A stretch of DNA of 64,000 bases from Citreicoccus inhibens (lineage in GTDB: Bacteria; Myxococcota; Myxococcia; Myxococcales; Myxococcaceae), in assembly GCF_019039035.1 (NCBI RefSeq), contig NZ_JAHNZT010000008.1, positions 1 through 64,000 on the forward strand, read 5' to 3'. The number at the start of each line of letters is the position of its first letter. Within the stretch, counting starts at the first letter, position 1. Positions 47,376 to 56,425 of this stretch are shown piece after piece. Below the pieces are notes generated by a model, which saw nothing but the letters and a program-made list of their open reading frames with translations, did not search any database and was not told where the DNA came from. The translations under genes and the position numbers were made by a program.

Positions 47376-48338
47376 ATGAACATCCTGAAGATAGCCGCAG
47401 CGTCAGCCACAGCCCTGTTTCTCCTCGGTGCATGCAAGGGTTCGGGTAGCGGAGCGGCCAGCGAGGCGAAAGGCGCCGTGGTTGCTCGCGTGGGCGAGGG
47501 AACCATCACGGCCCAGCAGATCGAGGCGAAGCTGGAATCCCAGCCCCCCCTTATCCGCTCGCGCTTCGCCACGCTCGAGGCGAAAAAAGAATTCCTAGAC
47601 AACATGGTGCGCTTCGAACTGCTCCTCCAGGAAGCGCGGCGTCAGGGATTGGAGCAGGACCCCGAGGTGAAGGGCACGCTGGAGAAGCTGCTGGTGCAGC
47701 GGCTCATCCAACGGCAAGCGGAGCAGGCGGAGGCCCGGCCGCTCACCGAAGAGGAATTGAACAAGTATTACCAGGATCATTTGTCCGAGTTCGTACAGCC
47801 AGCCAAGGTACGCGTGTTGCAGATCTTCCTGGCGTCGGCCGCGAACGATTCCAAGCACGCGGCGGTGAAGGCCGAGGCAGAGGCGCTCTACGCGGACATC
47901 CGCAAGAAGGAGTCCGGCCCGGCGAAGATAGCCTTCTCCGAACAGGTGAAGGCCCGCTCCGATGACGCGGTGTCGAAGGCGGCCTCGGGAGACCTGGGCA
48001 CGCTGACCCACGAGCAGCTCTCCGCCCGTTGGGGGAAGGCCGTGGCGGACGCGGCCTTCGGCCTCCAGGCCATGCATGACCTGGCGCTGGTGGAGTCCGA
48101 GCGCGGCATGCACGTGCTCAAGCTCATGGTGCGCGAGCCCGCGCTCGAACTGACGATGGAGCAGGTCCGCCCGCGCATCGAGAGCCGCGTGCTCCTGGAG
48201 CGTCGCACCGGAGCGGTCGACACACTCGTCGCGTCGCTCAAGAACAAGACAACCATCCAGGTAGATGACGCCGCCCTGGGCGCGGTCCGGGTCCAGACGG
48301 ACGGCGTGGGCGCCGCGCGCCCCAGCCCGACGCCCTGA
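47376..48338 (+). CDS. Parvulin-like lipoprotein foldase (third of the locus)
   Basis: A 320-residue protein from ATG 47376, with AGGA 10 bp upstream. A TTG at 47367 is in frame but has no room for a ribosome site. The lipoprotein signal is MNILKIAAASATALFLLGAC. The N-terminal half (VARVGEGTITAQQIEAKLES...LDNMVRFELLLQEARRQGL) matches SurA/PrsA-type chaperone domains. The PpiC part is recognisable (VRVLQIFLAS, ASGDLGTLTHEQL, ERGMHVLKLMV) but the first active-site His is replaced (VLQIF). It is transcribed away from the giant-protein operon but shares its control region. The C-terminus ends in a short Pro-rich tail. It probably assists the same clients, with weak or no isomerase activity. Confidence 0.87.
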   Translation: MNILKIAAASATALFLLGACKGSGSGAASEAKGAVVARVGEGTITAQQIEAKLESQPPLIRSRFATLEAKKEFLDNMVRFELLLQEARRQGLEQDPEVKGTLEKLLVQRLIQRQAEQAEARPLTEEELNKYYQDHLSEFVQPAKVRVLQIFLASAANDSKHAAVKAEAEALYADIRKKESGPAKIAFSEQVKARSDDAVSKAASGDLGTLTHEQLSARWGKAVADAAFGLQAMHDLALVESERGMHVLKLMVREPALELTMEQVRPRIESRVLLERRTGAVDTLVASLKNKTTIQVDDAALGAVRVQTDGVGAARPSPTP

Positions 48339-48406
48339 ATCCGGGACTCCGAGACAGGCCCTGATATCGCTTTCGTCCGAGGTTTTTTGCCAGGGTTGAA
48401 TCACCG

Positions 48407-48432
48407 GGTCATTCTGATTCCACGGAATGACC
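48407..48432. promoter_or_regulatory. 8 bp inverted repeat upstream of the radical SAM gene
   Basis: GGTCATTC at 48407-48414 and GAATGACC at 48425-48432 are exact inverted copies around a 10 nt spacer. They lie 67 bp before the ATG at 48499 and 69 bp after the foldase stop. An operator is possible. The hairpin lacks a U-tract, so it is a weak terminator candidate. Confidence 0.35.
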
Positions 48433-48498
48433 GGGGGGCTCACGACCGAGCACGGGCCCAAGGCCGGCGTTCCTCGCCAAGAGCCTGGAAGCCACCGC

Positions 48499-49914
48499 AT
48501 GCGGATCGCTGTCATCGCCACGTACACGCACCCTACCCGGCTGCGCGTCAAGGAACCCTCCATCATGCAGTCCTCCGTCCCGGAGCTGATCGCGGGACTG
48601 TGTCCCGTGGACGCCGAGGTGGAGATCTTCAACGAGAAGGAGACGGACATCCCGTTGGATCGGGATTGGGATCTCGTCTTCTTCTCGTACCTGCACTCGT
48701 ACTACGAGCACACCAAGGTGCTCTCCACGCTGCTGCGCCAGCGCGGCATCAAGACGGTGGGCGGAGGGCGCCACGCCAGCTACTTCCCCGACGACGCCGA
48801 GCGGTACTTCGACGCGGTCATCACCGGCGAGCCCGAGTCCAACGTCCCCGCGCTCATCGCGGACTTCGAGCGGGGCGCGCTCCAGAAGCGCTACGCCTTG
48901 CCCTCGAAGGGCGCGGCGGCCATCCAGCCGTACCGCTACGAGCTCATCGACTTCACGCACAACAAGGTGCGCCTGCCGGGCATCGAGGCGTCACGCGGGT
49001 GCCCGTTCTCCTGCAATTTCTGCGTCCTCACCGGCAACGAGCGCTACCGCTTCCGCCCCATTCCCCAGGTCATCGACGAGATCCAGACGCGCATGCGCTG
49101 GAACCCGAACTACCTCGGGATGATGGAGGACGCGTTCGTCTTCCTGGACAACAACCTGGGCGGTTCCCCCAAGTACCTGCGGGAGCTGTGCGAGGCCCTC
49201 ATCCCGCTGAAGAAGACCTGGGGCTGCGCGCTGACCTTCAACGTCCTCAAGGACGAGTCGCTCGTGAGGCTGATGGCGAAGGCGGGCTGCCGGTACGTCT
49301 ACACGGGCCTGGAGTCGCTCAACCCGGACTCCATCAAGGCGATGAACAAGGGCCAGAACAAGCTGTCGGAGGTGGACGCCGTCATCCAGCGCGTCTTCTC
49401 CGCCGGCATCCTGTTGTCCTTCGGCCTCATCGTCGGCTCGGACGGCGACACCAACGACTACCTGCTCAAGCTGCCGCAGTACCTGGCGGACCTGCGCTAC
49501 TTCTCCATCACCTTCCTGGGCATTGTCTGCCCGTATCCCGAGACGCCCTTCTTCCGCGAGCTGCAGGCCGAGGGACGCCTGCTCCCGGGCACCATCAGCC
49601 GCGACTATGACGGCTACACGCTGTGCCACCGCCCCAAGCAGCTCCACCCCTCCGAGGTCATCGAGCACTTCCACCGCCTGTGCAGCGAACTGGGGAGCCT
49701 GCCCAACATCGCCAGGCACTACTGGTCCAAGCTCACGATGAGCGCCATGCCGCGCTACAAGACGACCATCCTCTTCTCCGGACCGGAGATCCTCAGCATC
49801 CGCAATCCGGTGAAGAACCCGGCGCGCCGCTACATCGCGGGCATGGATGCGCTGGAGGAGTGGGACGTGCGGCAGATGGCCGCGCTGGGCCTGGAGCCCC
49901 AGCGGCTTACCTGA
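48499..49914 (+). CDS. Radical SAM protein with B12-binding-like N-terminal domain
   Basis: I place the start at ATG 48499 (MRIAVIATYTHP, 471 aa) because the Rossmann-like domain begins immediately. The frame opens at ATG 48427, but that leader is not protein-like. Residues 1-130 resemble the cobalamin-binding fold of class B radical SAM enzymes (DLVFFSYLHSYY, VGGGRHASYF, AVITGEPESNVPAL) but lack the DxHxxG cobalt-ligand motif. The [4Fe-4S]/SAM motif is RGCPFSCNFC (Cys 168, 172, 175). The TIM-barrel signatures EDAFVFLDNNLGG and TGLESLNPDSIKAMNKGQN follow, and the C-terminal third continues to residue 471. The substrate is unknown. Its stop overlaps the convergent desaturase gene by 8 bp. Confidence 0.88.
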   Translation: MRIAVIATYTHPTRLRVKEPSIMQSSVPELIAGLCPVDAEVEIFNEKETDIPLDRDWDLVFFSYLHSYYEHTKVLSTLLRQRGIKTVGGGRHASYFPDDAERYFDAVITGEPESNVPALIADFERGALQKRYALPSKGAAAIQPYRYELIDFTHNKVRLPGIEASRGCPFSCNFCVLTGNERYRFRPIPQVIDEIQTRMRWNPNYLGMMEDAFVFLDNNLGGSPKYLRELCEALIPLKKTWGCALTFNVLKDESLVRLMAKAGCRYVYTGLESLNPDSIKAMNKGQNKLSEVDAVIQRVFSAGILLSFGLIVGSDGDTNDYLLKLPQYLADLRYFSITFLGIVCPYPETPFFRELQAEGRLLPGTISRDYDGYTLCHRPKQLHPSEVIEHFHRLCSELGSLPNIARHYWSKLTMSAMPRYKTTILFSGPEILSIRNPVKNPARRYIAGMDALEEWDVRQMAALGLEPQRLT

Positions 49915-50728
49915 GGTTCGGCGTGGGCAGGTGGACCTGCCGCGCCAACCCCACCGCGCGCAAGCAGCGGATGAACGTCCAGCCCACGTCCACCTGCCAC
50001 CAGACCCAACCGTGGCGGGCGGACGCGGGGAACGCGTGGTGGTTGTTGTGCCACCCCTCGCCCAGCGCGAGCACGCTCACCCACCAGACGTTGCGGCTGT
50101 GATCTCGCGTGTCGTGCACCCGCGTACCGAAAGCGCGCGCGTGGCACACCGAGTTCACCGCGTAGGTGCTCTGCATCCAAGACACCATGGGCAGGAAGAA
50201 GTACGCGGGCAGCGTGCGCCACCCGAGCGTCAAGCCCAGCACCAGCACCGCGATGACCTGGGGCCCCAGGCGGAAGCGCAGGAGCCAGTGGTAGTACCGG
50301 TCCCCCGCGAGGTCCTTGCACCACGTGCGCCACGCGTCGTCATCCGTGGACGCCTCATTGAGGATCCACCCCATGTGCGCGTACCAGAGTCCGCGCTCGG
50401 GCGAGTGCACGTCGCCCTCCGTGTCCGCCTTCGCGTGATGGATGCGATGCGTGGCGGCCCAGAGCAGCGGGCTGCCCTGCCCCGTCAGCATGGCCACCGT
50501 GACGAGGCCGTACTCCACCCACCGGGGACACTCGAAGGCGCGATGGCAGATGAGCCGGTGCAGGCCCACCGTCGTGCCCAGCCCCATGGCCACATAGAGC
50601 GTGAGCGCCACCGGCAGCGCATGGGGTGGCCAGGGCAGGACGAAGGCCGACGCCGCCAGGGCATGCACCACCAGCATGTACACGACGATGATGAGGCTGA
50701 CTCGGAAGCGCGGTGACTCAGCGGACAT
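49907..50728 (-). CDS. Acyl-lipid/acyl-CoA delta-9-type fatty acid desaturase
   Basis: A 273-residue integral membrane protein from ATG 50728. The frame is open much further upstream, but that extension overlaps the previous gene and is not desaturase-like. The three histidine boxes of the di-iron desaturases are complete: HRLICH (HxxxxH), HRIHH (HxxHH) and HNNHH (HxxHH). Hydrophobic spans lie at about 10-55, 145-170 and 180-200. It would introduce a cis double bond into acyl chains using O2 and an electron carrier. It is the last gene of an apparent operon, 50 bp after the cyclase/ATPase gene, so membrane fluidity may be linked to that regulator. The stop TAA (49907-49909) lies inside the convergent radical SAM gene. 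Confidence 0.93.
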   Translation of the reverse strand: MSAESPRFRVSLIIVVYMLVVHALAASAFVLPWPPHALPVALTLYVAMGLGTTVGLHRLICHRAFECPRWVEYGLVTVAMLTGQGSPLLWAATHRIHHAKADTEGDVHSPERGLWYAHMGWILNEASTDDDAWRTWCKDLAGDRYYHWLLRFRLGPQVIAVLVLGLTLGWRTLPAYFFLPMVSWMQSTYAVNSVCHARAFGTRVHDTRDHSRNVWWVSVLALGEGWHNNHHAFPASARHGWVWWQVDVGWTFIRCLRAVGLARQVHLPTPNLR

Positions 50729-50778
50729 GACGGAACTCGGAGGGTGGAACAAAGGGATGCGCCGCGCGAGGCGAGGGC

Positions 50779-53700
50779 TCAGGCCGAGGCACGCTCCGGA
50801 GCGGAGAGCGAGACCCCCGCGGCCGTGCCCGCCTCCAGGCGATCGATCCGTCGCAGCTCGGCGCGAGCGCCAATGTCCGTGAAGAGGGCGCGGGCCCGAG
50901 CCAGGAACGCCGCCCGGCGATGCGGCAGCGCCACCGCGGCATCGAAGTAGGCCACGCCCGTCTCCCACCGGTTGGGGCTGGCCTCCAGCACCGCGATGGC
51001 TTGAAGGAACACGGGTTCGGCGGCCGCCACACCCTTGCGCAGCCGCAGCGCCCGCGCGGTGACCCGCAGGGCCGGCCCCTTGAGATACGGATACAGCCGA
51101 GCGATGGCGCGCGCCTTGAAGCAGCTCCGGCGGACGACCCGCCACAGCTCCGCGCGGGGCACCACCGTGGCCCCTTCCTCCAGCGCGAAGAGAGCGGCCT
51201 CGGCCGCGTCCACCAAGCCCACCTGAAGGAAGGGCACCAGCACCTGATAGCTCCAGATGGTGCTGAAGGCGCGCACGGCCACCAGCGCCGCCTCCTCCAC
51301 CTGGTGCTCGCGCACCGTCACGTTGGCCAGGTGGTTGAGGCTGGCGCACTGGTTGGCCAGGTCATCCACCTCCACGCTGATGCGCAGCCCCTGCTCCAAC
51401 TCGGCGCACAGCTCCCCCACGTCGCCCTGGCCCAGCAGGTAGCGACACATGGGGCTCCAGGAGTGCGCCCAGCCCTGGTGCATCAGCGCATTGAGCTCTA
51501 CGCCAATGGTGCGCATCTGCTGGTAGAGCTGGTCGGCCGCCTCGAAGCGCGAGCAGAGGAACTCGCCTGTCGCCTGCATCATGAGGCACGTCTGGCGCTC
51601 CCAGCGCTCGCCCACCAGACGGAGCGTGGCCACGGCCTGCTCCTGGTAGTCCCGCGCGCGCCGCAGCTCGTTGCGGAAGAAAGCCTGGATGCCCAGGCGA
51701 CTGAGCGCGAGTCCCTCCGCCACGGGGTCCCTCGCGCGCCGCGCGTACTTCAAAGCCCGCTCGCAGTAGCGCAGCGAGCGCTTCACCTGTCCCGAGCCGA
51801 ACAGCAGCGACGCGAAGAAGCCACTGGCCAGGCTGACCGCGTAGTCGCTGCGCGAGCGCCGGGCCATGTTCACCGTCACCAGCGTGGCCCAGGTGAGCTT
51901 CTTGATGTCCGCGAAGTAGTAGATGCGGATGAGCGAGAAGAGCGTGGAGAGCTGCCGCAAGTACTGAGACAGCCGCGCCGAGGGCAGCGGTCGCAGCACC
52001 CAGGGCAGCACCATCGTCAGCGCCAGGAGCAGCAGGTTGCCCAGCGTGCGCACCCCCAGGGCCAACAGGTTGCCGGGCAGGCTGCGGCCCATCAGCACCA
52101 GGGACTTCTCCAGGTGCTGCGTGGCGCGGCTGGACTCGCCCTTCTCCTGGTGTGCTCGGCCCAGCCCCAGGTGGATCTCCGCCTGCCGCGCGACGAGCTG
52201 CTCGTCCGCGAGGCACTGCTCGAACATCAGGATGGCGCCCGCGTAGTTGCCCGCCTGGAGCAGCGTCTCGGCCAGCTCCTGCATGACGGTGCGCGTCTGC
52301 CGCAGCACCTCGTCAGGATCCATTCCCTCGACGGTGCCGAGCAACTCGAGCGCACGGTTGTAGTGGTGCAGGGCGTCGTCGTTGGCGTACTGCGCCCGCG
52401 CGCCGCGCGCCGCCATCAACGTGTACTCCAGGCCCTTGAGCGGATCATTCCCGGCCAGGAAGTGGTAGGCCAGGATTCCGGCGGACTGGAAGGGATTGTC
52501 CCCCGCGCGCGCTTCCAGGTAGCGGGCCAGACGCCGGTGCAGATCCTCGCGCCCCGACACGAGCAGCGTGTTGTAGGCCACGTCCCGGATGACGATGTGC
52601 TTGAAGATGCAGGTGAACGGCTCCTCCATCTCCAGGAGGATGAGGCCCAGCTTCGTGAGCGTGTCGATGGCCTCGCGGATCCGCGAGGCCCCCACGGACT
52701 CCGGCGCGAGCGCCGCCACCGCGTCCAGCGTGAAGATGCGGCCAATCACCGAGGCCACCTTCACCACCAACTGCTCCGTCTCGCTCAGCAGGTCGATGCG
52801 CGCGAGCACCACGTCCTGGATGGAGTCCGGCAGCGTCAGCCCTTGAAGGCTGCGCTTCAGCTCCATGCGCTCCTCGCCCAACCCCACCGGCCCCACGTAG
52901 CCCTGCTCCACCAGTCCCTGGACGATGGACTCGGTGAAGAACGGGTTGCCCTGCACCTTGGCCAGCAGCAGTTCCTCCAGCCCGGTGTCCGGCGGCGTCA
53001 TGCGCAGGTGCAGGCGCAAGAGCTCCCGGGTCTCGTCATCGTCCAGGCTGGACAGCTCCAGCGTGCGCAACCCGGTGAGCCCTTGGAAGCCTCGGAGCTG
53101 CTCACCGCCCGGCCGGAGCGTGACGAGCAGCGTGATGCGCAGCTCGGACAGCCGCGCGGCCACGTGCTCCAGCAGGTCGATGGAGATGTTGTCCGCCCAG
53201 TGCAGGTCCTCGAAGAAGAGGAGCAACGGCTGCACGCGGCTGAGCCTCTCCAGCAACAGGAAGATGATCTGGAACACACGCAGCTGCTTGCTGCGCGCAT
53301 CCAGGTTGCGCGTGACGGCGGCCTCCTCCACCGGCAGGCCCAGGATGCCCGCCATCACGGGCAACCACTCGTCCTCCACGCCCTCCAACCCCTCCAGGCC
53401 CTGGCGCAGGCGCGCGAGCTGCGTCTCCAGATCGTTCGCCTCGTGGAGTCCGAACGCCTGGATCAACACCTCCTTCCACGGGAAGAAGGGCGTGAACATC
53501 TCGTACGAGTAGCAGATGCCGTACAGCGAGCGGGCGCCCCGGTCCTCGGCGTCCTCGACCACGCGCGCGCCCAACCGGGACTTGCCGATGCCCGCCTCAC
53601 CGGACACCACGCACAGCCGGCCCGCGCCGTCCAACGACTCCTCCACGGCCTGCCGCAGCACGTCCTGCTCGCGGTGCCGTCCGACGATGCTCCCGCGGCC

Positions 53701-55056
53701 CTTGATGAACAGGCTGCGGCGAATCTCCGACTGGAGGCGATAGACGGGCACCGGGCGCGCCACGCCCTTCAGCTGGGCGGCGCCCACGAACTCCGAGATG
53801 AAGCCGCCCTGGTGGAGCCGCCCCTCGGTGTGGGCGTCCACGTGGATTCCGCTGCCTCGCCCGTGCGTCATGAGGCGGGCGGCCATGTTCACCACCTCGC
53901 CCAGCGCCGAGTACCCCTTGCGCCAGGGCGAGCCCATGTCCCCGCAGTAGGCGTGGCCCGTGGCGATGCCGATCTGCAGCTCCTGCACGAACGGGAAGGC
54001 GTCCTTCTCACGCTGGAGCTTGCACGCCAGGCGGCACGCCAAGACCTCCTTGTTCGGCAGCGCGGTGGGCGCGCCGAAGAGGACGTAGAGCACGTTGCCC
54101 TTGTCCGTGAAGTCCGTCATCAGGAGCACGCCGCCGTGGTGCGCGCTCTCCCTCTGCACGAACTCGTAGAAGGCGTTGAGTTCCTCGGTGAAGGCCTCTG
54201 CCTCGGAGGGGCCCCGCGCGCTGGTGAAGCGCAGGAAGAAGCAGGTGACGTCGCGGAAGTCTCCCGAGAACTGCTGGTGCGCCGTGGTGATCTTCGTGAA
54301 GAGGACCGGGTTCAGCAGCAGCGCGCACCGCCCCACCAGCTCCAGGCCGCCGGGCGTGGGCCGCGCCTCCACTGTGCGCGCCTCCAGGGCCGCGGCGGGG
54401 TCCAAGCGGAAGCAACCGTCGTCGCGCACCTCGCCCCGGCGCGCGGACTCGGGCACGAGCGCCCAAGCCTGGGCGCTGAGGATGACCTCGCCCACCGCGG
54501 CGCGCTTCTCCGCGAGGACGGCCTGCGCGAGCGGCTCGCCGATGAGCGCCGGGTGCATCCACAGGCCCGTGGAGCCCATCACGATGCGGTGCGATTCACC
54601 GAACCCCACGCCGATGCGTGACGACACGCCGAAGCGCTGGCCCAGGAGCTCGATTTGCGCGAAGCGCGCCAGTCGCCGCTGAACCTGGAGCGCGCACACC
54701 GCCGCGCGCTGCACCACGAGCGCGTCGCCCTCGTCCGGGAGCGGCTCGAAGCAGGTGAGGATGGAGTCGCCCGCGAACTGGTAGATGTCCCCGCCGTGCT
54801 GGCGCACGACGCCAATCATCTCCGTGTAGTAGCTGGTGAGCAGGCGCTGGAGCGCGTCGATTCCGCGAGGCCCCGCGCCGCTCAGTCCCACCACGATGGG
54901 CGTGAAGCCCGCGATGTCCAGCAGGAGGATGGCTCCGCGCACCGGCTCCACCGGCGGCAGGGTGTACGCCTCCGCGTCCGCCAGTCGCGCGAGGACGGCG
55001 GCTGGGATGTACGGCACCAGCGACGCGACGACGGGGTCTGTGCTCTCCGGGAGCAT
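50779..55056 (-). CDS. Soluble-adenylyl-cyclase-like protein: two cyclase domains, AAA-type ATPase, TPR
   Basis: I prefer ATG 55056 (1,425 aa), with GAGGAAG upstream; the open frame to 55128 would overlap the preceding gene. Cyclase domain 1 (about 35-180) keeps the two metal Asp (LLLDIAGFT, D47; GGDIYQFAGD, D97) but lacks the Asn-Arg transition-state pair. Cyclase domain 2 (about 255-400) lacks the metal Asp but has the purine-contacting Lys (TDKGNVLYVLFG, near 317) and GEVVNMAARLM (near 389). Together they would form one composite site, as in mammalian soluble adenylyl cyclase. A signalling ATPase follows (VSGEAGIGKSRL Walker A, near 490; LLLFFEDLHWAD Walker B, near 615), then a long TPR-like helical half. 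The likely product is cAMP, though bicarbonate or calcium control is only an analogy. It lies between a membrane-protein gene and a desaturase gene. Confidence 0.9.
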   Translation of the reverse strand: MLPESTDPVVASLVPYIPAAVLARLADAEAYTLPPVEPVRGAILLLDIAGFTPIVVGLSGAGPRGIDALQRLLTSYYTEMIGVVRQHGGDIYQFAGDSILTCFEPLPDEGDALVVQRAAVCALQVQRRLARFAQIELLGQRFGVSSRIGVGFGESHRIVMGSTGLWMHPALIGEPLAQAVLAEKRAAVGEVILSAQAWALVPESARRGEVRDDGCFRLDPAAALEARTVEARPTPGGLELVGRCALLLNPVLFTKITTAHQQFSGDFRDVTCFFLRFTSARGPSEAEAFTEELNAFYEFVQRESAHHGGVLLMTDFTDKGNVLYVLFGAPTALPNKEVLACRLACKLQREKDAFPFVQELQIGIATGHAYCGDMGSPWRKGYSALGEVVNMAARLMTHGRGSGIHVDAHTEGRLHQGGFISEFVGAAQLKGVARPVPVYRLQSEIRRSLFIKGRGSIVGRHREQDVLRQAVEESLDGAGRLCVVSGEAGIGKSRLGARVVEDAEDRGARSLYGICYSYEMFTPFFPWKEVLIQAFGLHEANDLETQLARLRQGLEGLEGVEDEWLPVMAGILGLPVEEAAVTRNLDARSKQLRVFQIIFLLLERLSRVQPLLLFFEDLHWADNISIDLLEHVAARLSELRITLLVTLRPGGEQLRGFQGLTGLRTLELSSLDDDETRELLRLHLRMTPPDTGLEELLLAKVQGNPFFTESIVQGLVEQGYVGPVGLGEERMELKRSLQGLTLPDSIQDVVLARIDLLSETEQLVVKVASVIGRIFTLDAVAALAPESVGASRIREAIDTLTKLGLILLEMEEPFTCIFKHIVIRDVAYNTLLVSGREDLHRRLARYLEARAGDNPFQSAGILAYHFLAGNDPLKGLEYTLMAARGARAQYANDDALHHYNRALELLGTVEGMDPDEVLRQTRTVMQELAETLLQAGNYAGAILMFEQCLADEQLVARQAEIHLGLGRAHQEKGESSRATQHLEKSLVLMGRSLPGNLLALGVRTLGNLLLLALTMVLPWVLRPLPSARLSQYLRQLSTLFSLIRIYYFADIKKLTWATLVTVNMARRSRSDYAVSLASGFFASLLFGSGQVKRSLRYCERALKYARRARDPVAEGLALSRLGIQAFFRNELRRARDYQEQAVATLRLVGERWERQTCLMMQATGEFLCSRFEAADQLYQQMRTIGVELNALMHQGWAHSWSPMCRYLLGQGDVGELCAELEQGLRISVEVDDLANQCASLNHLANVTVREHQVEEAALVAVRAFSTIWSYQVLVPFLQVGLVDAAEAALFALEEGATVVPRAELWRVVRRSCFKARAIARLYPYLKGPALRVTARALRLRKGVAAAEPVFLQAIAVLEASPNRWETGVAYFDAAVALPHRRAAFLARARALFTDIGARAELRRIDRLEAGTAAGVSLSAPERASA

Positions 55057-55075
55057 CCGGGCGGTCTTCCTCGGC

Positions 55076-55477
55076 TCAGGCCAGGGTGGAGAAGCGGAGC
55101 CAGAACGCGATGACACAGACCGCGCCATACAGCGGAATCTCGGCCGTCTCCGCCCACGGTTGCGCGCGGCGCAGCGCGCCCCAGACGTGGACCCCCACCA
55201 TCAATCCTCCCACCAGGCCGATGAGTTCGAAGATGGCCCGGTGGCTCTTGGGGTCCGGGACGAACTGCACCACCGTGATGATGACCGCCAGGGCCACGCC
55301 GCCCAGGCATCGGCCGAAGTACACCGTCAGGTCGTTGTTCCCCGTGGGCAGCTCCCAACCGAACCACTTCGCCCATCGCATGGGGATGAGCAGCAGCGGC
55401 AGCGCGTAGACGAACAGGAAGAACGACGTGGAGACGACGAGGAACCAGCTGGCCAGGGGATACTGGGCATTGATCAT
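55076..55477 (-). CDS. Four-span membrane protein of unknown function (133 aa)
   Basis: From ATG 55477 the product begins MINAQYPLASWFLVV. It has four hydrophobic segments at about residues 8-32, 52-72, 82-102 and 113-130, joined by short charged loops (RWAKWFGWELPTGNN; DPKSHR; RRAQPWAETAE). I recognise no family; small four-helix proteins of this kind are often annotated as hypothetical membrane proteins. It is the first gene of the operon and ends 19 bp before the cyclase start, so it could anchor or sense for the cyclase, but that is only positional inference. The ribosome-binding site is weak. Confidence 0.75.
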   Translation of the reverse strand: MINAQYPLASWFLVVSTSFFLFVYALPLLLIPMRWAKWFGWELPTGNNDLTVYFGRCLGGVALAVIITVVQFVPDPKSHRAIFELIGLVGGLMVGVHVWGALRRAQPWAETAEIPLYGAVCVIAFWLRFSTLA

Positions 55478-55657
55478 GGCGGCGACGGGGTAACGGCCGG
55501 GCGCCAGATTCTTGAACGCCAGAAGTCCGCCCCCCGCTGTCGCATCCTAGACGTTTCACCCGGGGGCGTGTGGGCCTTGCGCACCCCAGCGCGTGCGGCC
55601 GTGCCGGGGCGGGTCAAACGCACCCCAGACCTGACGCATCGCGTTCAGGCTCCGGCG

Positions 55658-56197
55658 TCAGCCCACCTCGCGGGTGGCGGCGAGGAGGAACTCGGTGACG
55701 CGCTCCAGCGAGACGGTGCGCTCCAGTTCCGGGGGGAAGTGGCGGAACGCCTCGGGGGGGCCGTGGAGGATGATGGGCTTGCCGTAGCGCAGGGCCAGGG
55801 CGCTCTCGGAGGCGGTCCCCTCACCGCCGGGCAGGCCCACCAGGGCATGGGGGGTGAGGACGTTGATGTGATTGCGGCTCATGGGTTCGGTGCCGTGCTC
55901 ACCGCTGAGCGGCAGGTGCGTGTAGATGGGCAGCTCGATGGCCCGATGGGGGTAGCCCTTCCGGGGCTCGTAGCGCCCTCCCCCCGCGATGCCCCCAGGG
56001 ACGATGCCAATGGAGATGCCTCGGCGCCCTCGCACTTGAACGAAGGCCTCGGCCGCCGCGCCCATGACCCCGCCACCCGCTCCCGTGAGCAGGTCGAATC
56101 CGGACTCGGCGATCCATCTCGCCAGGGGCACGACCACCGGCACATGCGCCTCCTTTCCCGAGCCGAAGACCCCGATGATGCGGCGTTCACTGCGCAT
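55658..56197 (-). CDS. LOG-family (SLOG/Rossmann) nucleotide-binding protein
   Basis: A 179-residue protein from ATG 56197 with GGAGG 8-10 bp upstream. It has a Rossmann-like start (RRIIGVFGSGKE), LLTGAGGGVMGAAAEAF, and the family signature LPGGEGTASESALALRYGKP. That corresponds to the PGGxGTxxE motif of cytokinin-activating LOG phosphoribohydrolases and the related TIGR00725/MoCo-carrier group. The length is typical. The likely activity is hydrolysis or binding of a nucleotide or nucleotide derivative, but LOG-type N-glycosidase activity cannot be separated from the non-enzymatic carrier group here. It lies about 180 bp upstream of the membrane/cyclase operon on the same strand. Between them (55478-55657) I see only a weak hairpin near 55632-55660. 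Confidence 0.83.
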   Translation of the reverse strand: MRSERRIIGVFGSGKEAHVPVVVPLARWIAESGFDLLTGAGGGVMGAAAEAFVQVRGRRGISIGIVPGGIAGGGRYEPRKGYPHRAIELPIYTHLPLSGEHGTEPMSRNHINVLTPHALVGLPGGEGTASESALALRYGKPIILHGPPEAFRHFPPELERTVSLERVTEFLLAATREVG

Positions 56198-56425
56198 GGA
56201 CCGCGCCTCCTGACTGCCACCGAAGAATCCTCCAAGCTGCGCAGGGCCCCCGCCGCCCGGAACTCCGTGCCGCCAGACCCGACGCGTCGGCCGTCCACCA
56301 GCGAAAGGATCCAGCCTTCGACAGTGACGTAGTTGTCGGTTGATTCGCCTGGCGCTCCACCCACCCGAGCCCCCGCATGTCAGCCCCCTGCTCTACCTTC
56401 CCGCACGTCAGCCAGGAGGCCGACC

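Noticed and set aside
49907-51349. 480-aa reading of the desaturase
   Set aside because: The first 207 residues overlap the cyclase gene and are Gly/Arg-rich frame noise. The desaturase begins at ATG 50728.
50920-54621. 1,233-aa plus-strand frame opposite the cyclase gene
   Set aside because: Antisense shadow of a clearly functional gene with recognisable motifs on the other strand.
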